DNA of 64,000 nt from Nyssa sinensis (taxonomy: Eukaryota; Streptophyta; Magnoliopsida; Cornales; Nyssaceae): positions 27,944,307-28,008,306 of the forward strand of contig CM018035.1 in assembly GCA_008638375.1 (NCBI GenBank), in the 5' to 3' direction. Below are positions 55,708-64,000 of the stretch, piece after piece. The translations under genes were made by a program, and so were the position numbers. Below the pieces are notes generated by a model that saw only the letters and a program-made list of their open reading frames with translations, ran no database searches and was not told where the DNA came from. How positions within the stretch are numbered: position 1 is the stretch's first letter; each line of letters starts with the position of its first letter.

Positions 55708-56520
55708 GGAGAGTTCTATCCATGAGAAAAAATAAGGGGGAGAAAGAGAAAGAGTATGCCGAGTGAAAAGAGAAAAAGTAGTTTTCGGGATTCCCATTGC
55801 TTGTTCGAACGAAACTAGGTTTGTTCAAATGAAGTTGTTCATTCGATCGAATGATCAAATGAACATCACACGAAAACCTTCTAGAAATTTTTTTCGAAAA
55901 AACTCAACTGTTCTGTCTAATCTTCAACTTTCACTACATAGCTCACCAAACTTCAAACATCAATATCTCTTAAACCATATGGTGAAACTTGATGAAATCT
56001 TACAAGATTGTTCTACATTAAGTATAGTTTCACATTCCTTTGAAAACACTAAAAAATTCTACCTACAACTCGGGTTATGGTCCAAATAGTTCATTAAGAT
56101 AGGTTTTCATCCACTTTTGTAAAACTATCATAACTCCCTCATATGAAGCCCATCCAAGACCCTCTATATATCATTTTAAAGATAGGATATAGATATTTAA
56201 TTCTATATAATCCTCACAAATTAAATCTAAAGAATTCGGGAGATGTAACCTTCTAAAGTGGATCATTGTGTAGGCTTTTTATTGAAAAAATGGCAAGATC
56301 AAGCTAATCGCACTCAAAAGTGATTTTACTGATAAAAAAGTGTATTTCAACACTTTAAAAATGTGATGTTTATTCCTAAATACATATAAGAGGACTCCCT
56401 ATGAGTCTCAAGATAAAAATCATATTATTAGTCGAAATTATTAACATTATAATGCATGATTTCCAATTATAGCTATTTATTTAATATCAAAATTTTTCTG
56501 GGACATTATAGTCCCATATT
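55708..56520. other. Unrecognised repeat-like stretch before the second gag half
   Basis: No ORF of known type. Phrases such as 'aaacttcaaacatcaatatctcttaaacc' resemble plant LTR sequences, so this may be one more LTR piece. A 'gggacattatagtccc' word lies near the right end (about 56501-56516). Confidence 0.4.
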
Positions 56521-57812
56521 CCTCTTAATAATTAAGAAAACTTGAAGGGATGCTAATGTGGATGATTGTGAAGGAAAGCTCACTGTAGCAGCTCTAACTT
56601 CTAAACTCAATCTAGACCGATTTCAGGGTTCCTTGACTAAGAGCCCTTTGGCCAACATGGCGGCTCTTTCGCTATGAGATTGGAAGTATAACATCCTGGG
56701 GGATACTAAAATCTCTTATAGGAAAGCCAATGAGCAGGCTCTGAAAGACGAACAAGCCCAAAAGACAGAATCCAAGGATAACATTAAAAAGGATCAGAGT
56801 CTTAACAGGGCCTTTTCCAAAGGGCAATCTAGCTCAACACCAGAAAAGGAAGAATAACTACACTCCTCTGAATGCCTCATTAACTCACATCTTTCATCAG
56901 ATTTAGGCCCACAAGAATTTGAAGTGGTTGGAACCTATGAAAAGTGATCTTAAGAAGAGGAATAGGGAAAAAGATTGCGAATTCCATTATGAGTAGGGCC
57001 ATACTACTGACAAGTGCAGAGATCTGAAACAAGAAGGAGAATACCTAATTAGGCGAGGATGCCTGAAGGAATTCTTCCATCGAAACAGAAAGGCTAACTC
57101 GCGTGATAACAATCCTCCTCCGAAAAGGATAGATCAAAGGCTAAACTAACAACAAAGGCCTTAAGGTGACCAACACCCACTGAGCAAACAATGCGTGGTA
57201 TACGTGCGGCACACCAATGATGCAAAAATTGGACTCTCAAACAAGGTTGAAAAGTGGTATGTTCGGGAAGTCAGGTTAGAACCCTATCCCTTCCACGTTG
57301 CTGCAATAGAGAAGAAATCTAGGACAATGCTACAAATACAGTTCTCAGAGCTAGATTGGGTCAGAGTACACTGTCCCCATAGAAATTCTCTTTTTATTTC
57401 TTTGAAAGGCACTAACTTTAAGATCATAAAGGTGTTTATTGACATAGGTAGCTCAACTAATGTTCTATTCTATGTCCCATTCAAAAAAATAAAGTTAGAT
57501 CTAAGGGAAATCCATCCAACCATTCCCATTATGGCCGGATTTAATGGCCATATTAGTTTCCCAATGGGAATGATTCACCTCACAATCATAGTAAGAGAGG
57601 GAGAATATCAAAAAATGATACTCTCCAACCTACTTGTTTTGGATGCCAAGTCCTCTTACCATATGATAACTGGTAGGTCATGGATTCATAAGATGAGAGC
57701 AATCACATCAACTTTCCACCAATGCCTTAAATTCATCCATGAAGACAAAATACTCATAGTAAGGGGTTGTCAATTAATAGCTCAGGAGTGTCATGTTATT
57801 GCCCTAAAGTAA
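56521..57812 (+). pseudogene. gag C-terminal half and aspartic protease of the Tat-like gypsy element
   Basis: Gag resumes with DANVDDCEGKLTVAALTSKL and LTKSPLANMAAL, then a Lys/Gln-rich stretch. A zinc knuckle of the form C-x2-H-x4-GH-x4-C lies at 56976-57017 with a stop inside it, followed by LIRRGCLKEFF. The protease lies in a long open frame (57195-57812): VHCPHRNSLFISL, the active-site area at 57441-57455 reading D-I-G-S-S where D-T-G is usual, LDLREIHP, MITGRSWIHKMRAITSTFHQ and CQLIAQECH. The Thr-to-Ile change should inactivate it. It continues the gag broken off at 33163, with about 25 codons not found. Confidence 0.85.
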
Positions 57813-57980
57813 AAAGCTTCGAATAAATAGGATAGGCTCAGGCAAGATGAAATTTTGAGATTAGATCTACGAGACTCACGTGGATGCCCCGATGAGATCG
57901 AGAAGCCACTAAAAATGTCAAACGGCCCGGGCCGGCCCAGCCCAACTTGGGCACGATACATTAAGAAGAGGCATGACACG
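57813..57980 (+). pseudogene. Short spacer after the protease, cut by an LTR
   Basis: LRLDLRDSRGCPDEIEKP resembles the 'LDPR...RP.P.EELE' linker between protease and RT in Tat-like elements. The reading ends where TGTCACATCCC starts at 57981. RT, RNase H and integrase of this element are not in the window. Confidence 0.5.
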
Positions 57981-60207
57981 TGTCACATCCCAAACCACTA
58001 TGTAGATTAGGGATAATGACTGGCCAATTAGACACCTCGCCATTCTTTAAACATGACATAGAACTGAGAGTTGCAAGATCATTTTCTAAAATCATGCAAG
58101 AGTTTATGCCAAATAGTTTTTCAATATAAAACATCAAATCATGAATTCTGATACTATAAAAGCAGTAATCCAAAAAATGCATGCCAACATATATAAAATT
58201 TGTCCCGTAAGACCATAACTTGTCACCTTGGCATCCATACTGTAATTTAGAGCTCATGACTTACATAGCCTACTATAAAGACTTGTCTGAAAGTCTACTG
58301 ACTTTTTACCCCTGGCAGGATTCTCACACATACTTGGCTTAACCCCCAGTAAGGCGTTCTTACGTTTGTATGGCATGTTAACTTTTATTCCAACATACTT
58401 GTAAAACATTTTGTAAGCTATCCATGCTGTAAAACATTTAAAGAGATGCTACTTAAAAGCATGCAATTCAAACATTCATAGTATTCTGAAAACTGTCATG
58501 TAGTTAAAGCATTTCGCATCTTGATCTGAAATATGTCATAAAACTGTAAAAAAGTTTCATTTTATGAAAAATGTCTCCACTTCAAGGTTTAGGCTTACTC
58601 ATCTTAACCTTTAGCTTAGCTATTTGTCCTTCCGTTGGCTACCTCTTGAGTCTCCAGATCCTATAGAAGTGATTAACACTCATTAAATTCTAATTTATAT
58701 GTGCATTTCTTAAATACCTATACTTTACGAGCCATATTTGGTTAAATGGACTCCACCATTGAGTCCATAATGGTCATAAAAGTTTAAGTATGAAATTTTA
58801 TAATTTTTGGTATTCGTTTGACTACTTCACTAAAGTTGCAAAGTTTCATTAAATGTGCCTATTGATCTTCGTTTAATTATTTAGAAGTTTTTTTTGTTAA
58901 AACGGACACCGCCATTGGATCTAGAGCGCCGAGAAAGCCTAAGTTAGGCTTTTTCGGATCATAATTTGGTCATTTGTAGTATTAATTATGCTAAATACAG
59001 TTTCTAGGGATGTAGATGTCATTTTTTCATTTGTTTGGTGACAAAATGGTCTTTTTGACACTTTTAAGAGTACTTTTGTAATTTACCAGAAATTCAAAAG
59101 CTTTTTTGTAATTTCCATAATTTTAATTTTAATTTTAGCATTTCATAATTTAGGAGGGAATTTTAGATTAATTTGGGCTTTAATATTATAAAATAAAACC
59201 TTTGGGGTCCTTTTATAATTTTACAAAGTTAATTATTATTTTTCTAATTTAGAGGGGTATTTTTGAATTTTTAAGATTTCTGTCTAGGCCATAGTGAAAT
59301 TCTCAAAACTTATAGGTTTGAGTTTTAATCATTAGGAGTCCCAATCTAAGGGTTTAGGTTGAACCCACTAATTTAACAATTCAATTGGTAAATCCCAAAA
59401 AAATCCTTCTAAAAACCATCTGGTTCACCCATGGTTCAAGTGAACTAACCCTCCTATCCCCCAAGCCGTCCAGTTCAGTCTGGTTAACGGCATTAAGCTC
59501 GTGTCAACATGACATCATCGAAACGACGTCGTGCCACCTATTCGTTGTTTAGCCCTAACGTCAAAACGACGCCATTCTAATAAAGCCCATACTCATTCAA
59601 ATGTCAGTTAGGGCTCGACTCAAGTTACTATTCATCATTTTCTCCAAGCTGGGGTTATTGTTTACTATAACTTTAAAAATTTTAGAGCTTTTTTCGCATT
59701 GTTTCAGTGATGTTTTTGATCCATTTTCAATCTTAACCAAATTGAGTGTGATTTGTTGCTATGTGATCCTTAGATTATGGCTTACCTTGCCCGTTCTTAG
59801 GATTGAGTTTGGTGCTCAATTCCCTTAAGTCTTAGTTTCAGCCCCTCTCGGTTCATGGTCGATTCTCACTAATCTTAGGTCTATTCCACCTGATTTTTCC
59901 CATTTTGTTACTCATTTTGCATTTTGATTGACTTCTAATATTCATAAACAGGTTTGGTTTGAGTCAACTTCTTGGTGAGCTTCAAGCTCCCTTTAATGGA
60001 GAATCAATCGGTTTAGGCCATTTTGGAGTGTAAAAGTACACAAAATAGGTCTAACATGCATAAAACTTACACATAACCAAAATAGAGAGAAAAGAATTTA
60101 TTCTAACCTTATTTTTGAGCTCGCGCTAACTTTCTTTGGATTTTCTCTCTCCTATTTTCTATGTCCAATCTTCATATATTTCCTCCATTCTTCACGCAAT
60201 TCCTCTG

Positions 60208-60242
<35 letters not shown>

Positions 60243-60960
60243 ATTTGTGTGCAAGTGAGACTTAAGTTGTAAAGATCTTATATATAGAAGTAAAATTCCT
60301 ACTCCTTGAAGAAACCTTGGGTCAATTATGGTGGCTTGGTTGTGGCTATTACAGACCATTACAAGGTTACTACAACGCTGCATGGTGGCGGGGCACATGC
60401 ATTGCTACAAGGCATGCATGTATTTTGCCTCTTTTTCCCATTTTTTAATATTTCCTTCAACACACACACACACACACATATATACAAACACTAATACACA
60501 ATTGGTGTGTGTTTTTGCGTTCATCTATCACGAGCAAGGCACATGCTTTTTAAAAAATAATTTATAATTATTTTTTTTATTTCCTTCTATTTTTCTCTAA
60601 TTATATTCTTACACCCATATACACACACTTAAGTGTGTGTATTTGGGTCTTTAACATCATGTATGGGTCACATGATACATAAAATACGTTTATGTATTCT
60701 CTTTCATTTTTTCATTATTTTATGTATTTATTTGTATTTTTCTCTATTTTTAATAATTTTTAATATTTGATATAATATGTTTCCCATTTTTTTAGGTTAG
60801 TTCATTTAACCCATTAGTCTCACTGACCTAGGTTAGGCTAGGTTAGGTTGACCCCTTTTTAGGTTTAATTTTGACCCTTATATGGGATGATGGCCTAACT
60901 AGGTTTGTGGCCTATTGTTGAGTTTGGTTGGTTTCTAACCCTAGCTTAGGTCATGTTACT
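57981..60960 (-). repeat. LTR of the large solo-LTR type, minus orientation, right end approximate
   Basis: It starts TGTCACATCCCAAACCAC like solo LTR 3, contains 'gactccaccattgagtccataatgg' blocks also seen in the other large LTRs (for example 53652), 'acgacgtcgtgcc'-type sequence also seen in solo LTR 1 (29710), and has a CT run at 60215-60242 and CA/TA runs at 60463-60484 and about 60620-60645, again near the minus-strand 5' end. The expected ...GTTACA end is not clean; 'taggtcatgttac' near 60958 is the best candidate. No target duplication was confirmed. Confidence 0.5.
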
Positions 60961-61720
60961 GCTTAGTGTTCAAAGAATTTGAAAAGGTTCTTTTATTGAT
61001 GTAATTTCTAACACATTGTCTCTAATTACCTATTTTACGAGAGATGGGTGCGAAAGGGAAACCTAGAAGGGGGTGAATAGGTTGTCTATAAAATTTAATA
61101 CTAGTTTGAAAAAACTTTCCCTTCTAAATGTTAGTTAGTATCAAATAAATAAATATAAGACAATAAAGAGAAAAATGCACAAACAATTTCTAGTGGTTTG
61201 ACTCTCCAATTTAGCCTACATCCACTCTTCGGTATTGATCCCTTGATCCAAATACCGAGAATCCACTTGAGCTATTAACATTGTGTTAGCTTCACATTCT
61301 TACAACAAATTGGCACAACAACACTTTTTCAATACACTTTTCTTTTTATTGATCTGTTTGTCCCTCGAAAAACCCCTCAACACTCAAAGAATTGAACCAT
61401 AATATAGAAAGAAAAAACTCTCTTCTCTCACCAATGAACACAAAGAATACAAGAGAGACTAAGAGTTTCACCCCTAACAAGCCTTTGAATCGAAAGTTGA
61501 ATGCCCAAGAAAGCTTTCTTCTCACTTTTGCAACAATGCTTGATTACCCTAGAAGATGTCCATGCATTATATTTATAGGACAGTTGAAAAGATGACTAAA
61601 AAAGAATCGCGCGTATCTCAAAAAAGCATGGTTAACCCCTTTTCGATTAGCTGGAAAGGTCTTCCTAGTGAGCCAATTTCGTTTAGATTGCCCTAGAAAT
61701 CCTTCAAAGAGTAGTGTGAA
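60961..61720. other. Unclassified repeat-like sequence, no gene
   Basis: It contains 'gggaaacctagaagggggtgaatagg', a phrase typical of non-coding plant retrotransposon sequence, but no coding domain. The 67-codon open frame at 61392-61595 is not recognised. Confidence 0.4.
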
Positions 61721-63605
61721 GACCTGAAATTTTTTTCCTAAATTAAAAATTATAAAATAATAATAATGAAAATAATAATGTAAAATTTTATTAAGAAATT
61801 AAAAAGTAAAATGGAAGGACAAAAAATGGCTTGGAAATAAAAAGGATGGAAAGAAATAAGGGAAGACAAAAAGGAAATTTCAACCTTTGTCTTACTTTTG
61901 GCCTTTTAAAGCCAATTCCCTACACACCTAAAACACAAACGCATTCATATGAAAGAGGGGGAAAGACAGAAAGATATAAAGAGAGCAAGAGATTTTAGAG
62001 ATTCTTGAAGAATTTTCAAGAATTGAAGTCCTCTTTTGGAAGATTGAGGAGTACAAACCCCATTTCGACACTGAAGCACAAATTGGAGTTGGAGATTTTG
62101 GAGATTTTAGCCAAAATCAACAAGAAAAAAGTTACGATTTCTACCACTACTTGAAGAATTGAGGTAGGGAATTTCTAAACCTTGGTATATGACTTATGTA
62201 GATAGGTTCATCATGCCATGAATTTATCTTTTGCTCTAGAATGGTTCATTTTTGCATATTAGGGCATATCTTGCATGTGTGTTGGAAATCCATGTATTTG
62301 TTGCTTTCATACTATGAAATGACTTGCTTTTACATTTTTTTTTTTTTTGAATATACTCCTAGTTGAATGCAAAAAGGATTTATTGGTGATATCATGAAAT
62401 GAGTTTACTTGTACTATGCTTGATAATTCAAATTTCACATCAAGTGTTTGTGAAAATGTCACAATATATGCCTATTGTGAAATTATGATGATTGAGTGGA
62501 ATTACTTGAATGTTTAACCTTCTTGATGAACATATGATGAATTGTGAAAATAAATGTGAATGATAAGCTTTTGGATATGTGAGAATGAGAACTTGGAAAG
62601 TAATGAACATGGGCTAGAATTACGGCATGTTAATTGTGTGATTTTGAGCATAGTGAGATTGCGCTTACCCAAGATTTTGATTAGTGTTTGGGATGGTGTC
62701 TCCCATCGGCTTACGAGTTGTAAACTTGCACAGATGGTCGTATGTCTCCATCAGGTTAGTAGCCTATAAAGCACACAAGGTTTGCCGGGTGGCGACTAAG
62801 AAATTAGTCTTGGAATTGAGACTTGAGTATTAATGAGAGGAAAGCTTAAGAATTGAAAAGATATGAAAAATTTTGAACTCCTCTAATTGAATTATCTTGA
62901 TTGATTGGTATATTGCTCTCTATTGATTATTATGAATGTGGTATTGTGATAATCTATTCTCTACTGACTCATTTTGCTTGTGATGAGATACATGCCTTGA
63001 AACTACTTATGTGTCATGACACGTGCATTTATACACGTGTCACCACACATTCTTACCTATGTTTAGATTTCTTCTACTAGGGCTGTTGTGCTAACCCCTA
63101 CTAGATGTAGGAGCAGGAAAAGAGATGGCTGCTAGTTGAAGAGTACTTTTAAAGCTATTTTGGAAGATTTCCTTTTTGCATGCATTTGGGATGACCCCCA
63201 TCATATGGGGGGGGGGGGGGGGCTTGTGCTTACTTTTATTTTGGAACAACCATGTATGTGTATATAGTTGTAATGGGGTATGTTTTTGGGTAATGTTGAA
63301 GGACCATTGAGAGTTACTTTTGGGATTACCTTTATTTTTGTTCACTTGAATATCATGAACTCTTTTGAAAATTTATTTGAATGTATATTCCTATAGAATA
63401 GGCTATGATTTTTGTAGTTTAAATATGTATAAAATAAAATGTTAAATGATGATGTAAACACTATAAGAAAACTTGACCATCGTTTGATGCTTATGGAATT
63501 CCATATAGGAACTTGAGCCTTGAAATAGAGGTGCAATTTATTGATGAATGGAAGTAAATTTTAGATGTTTAATGAATGTTATATGATCATATGAATGTTT
63601 GAGCA
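61721..63605 (+). repeat. Probable LTR-like segment before a chromovirus RT
   Basis: It starts TGAAGACCTGAAATTTTTTT-like and is AT-rich and non-coding. It contains a palindromic pair CACGTGCATTTATACACGTG (63018-63037) and a G16 run (63207-63222). By style it is an LTR, but its right end and target duplication were not found. Confidence 0.4.
63207..63222 (+). repeat. G16 homopolymer
   Basis: Uninterrupted G run. Confidence 0.9.
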
Positions 63606-63611
63606 ATTGAC

Positions 63612-64000
63612 TGGATCCATTATTTTCTCCAAGATTGATTTGAGATCCGATTATCATTAGTTGAGGATCAATGAAGAAGATATATTCTGAAAACCATTTT
63701 TCACACACGATACGACCATTATGAGTATTTAGTCATGCCATTTGTAATGCTCTAGTTGCTTTCTTGGACCTCATACATCATGTTTTTCGACAATATCTTG
63801 ATACCTTTATCATTATCTTTGTAGATGACATTCTTATCTACTCACCGTCCAAGGAGAAACACTAGGAACATCTTCGTATTATTTTGAAAACCTTACAAGA
63901 ACAACAATTATATGCCAAATTTGAAAAATGTGGCTTTTGGTTAGCGAAAGTAAAGTTTATCGAGCATCTTTTTTTGTAACAAGGAGTATCCGTGGATCCT
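63612..64000 (+). pseudogene. Chromovirus-type Ty3/gypsy reverse transcriptase, cut by the right window edge
   Basis: In changing frames: GSIIFSKIDLRSDYH, stop, LRINEEDI, then YEYLVMPF, then after a loss of about 14 bases AFLDLIHHVFRQYLDTFIII, FVDDILIYSPS (catalytic FVDD near 63823-63834), HLRIILKTLQEQQLYAKFEK and CGFWLAKVKFIEH, and GVSVDP at the very edge. This is the Tekay/CRM-like chromovirus RT order, different from the Tat-like element to its left. Stops and frameshifts make it a pseudogene. The sequence left of 63612 does not contain the expected upstream RT. Confidence 0.85.

Noticed and set aside
57971..63025. CATGACACG at both 57972 and about 63017 considered as a target duplication of a 5-kb LTR
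   Set aside because: The sequence before the right copy does not have the GTTACA-type end of this LTR family, and the segment between contains unrelated repeat blocks.

Overview
The window is nuclear DNA from a flowering plant, most likely a eudicot. The evidence is spliced exons of a plant-specific AGC kinase, a high load of Ty3/gypsy LTR retrotransposons, L1-type LINEs, tRNA-derived SINEs and a Stowaway-like MITE, all in AT-rich sequence. No bacterial-type operon, CRISPR array, rRNA gene or intact tRNA gene was seen. I cannot name the species.

Only one host gene can be supported. It is the 3' part of an IRE/IREH1-family (INCOMPLETE ROOT HAIR ELONGATION) kinase on the + strand: eight exons from the DFG motif (4687) to a TAA stop (25423), adding up to 269 codons plus stop with all phases agreeing. 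The N-terminal part and the N-lobe of the kinase lie left of the window, beyond an intron of at least 4.6 kb.

The second intron in view is 15,114 bp long and holds a nested stack of insertions. An L1-type LINE was hit by an Au-like SINE (15-bp target duplication). That SINE was then cut in two by a 9.7-kb Ty3/gypsy element with two LTRs and a 5-bp target duplication. The gypsy copy is dead: it has stops and frameshifts, the protease core is deleted and there is no integrase. It also shows three successive capsid-like gag modules and a degenerate repeat array in its leader. The next intron holds a 212-bp tandem duplication, a second tRNA-derived SINE and a LINE 3' end with poly(A), which is almost exactly the part missing from the LINE in the preceding intron.

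From about 26 kb to the right edge I see no host gene. A Tat-like gypsy element (LTR end, primer-binding site, gag, protease) is broken up by later insertions. A 4.16-kb solo LTR lies in its leader. A 23-kb tower splits its gag at 33,163. Another LTR lies after its protease at 57,981. The tower contains a low-coding element with ~3-kb LTRs and an initiator-Met-type primer site, itself hit by two ~4-kb solo LTRs with perfect 5-bp target duplications. The solo LTRs share end motifs (TGTAAYAYCC at one end, GTGACA-like at the other) and an AT/CA microsatellite near the LTR 5' end. The right edge carries a broken chromovirus reverse transcriptase; the left edge carries a related LTR fragment and a collapsed chromovirus polyprotein.

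I found no undescribed biochemical system. The most unusual items are the triple-nested intron, the LINE split on either side of a coding exon, the exon-donor duplication, the triplicated gag modules and the dense giant solo LTRs.
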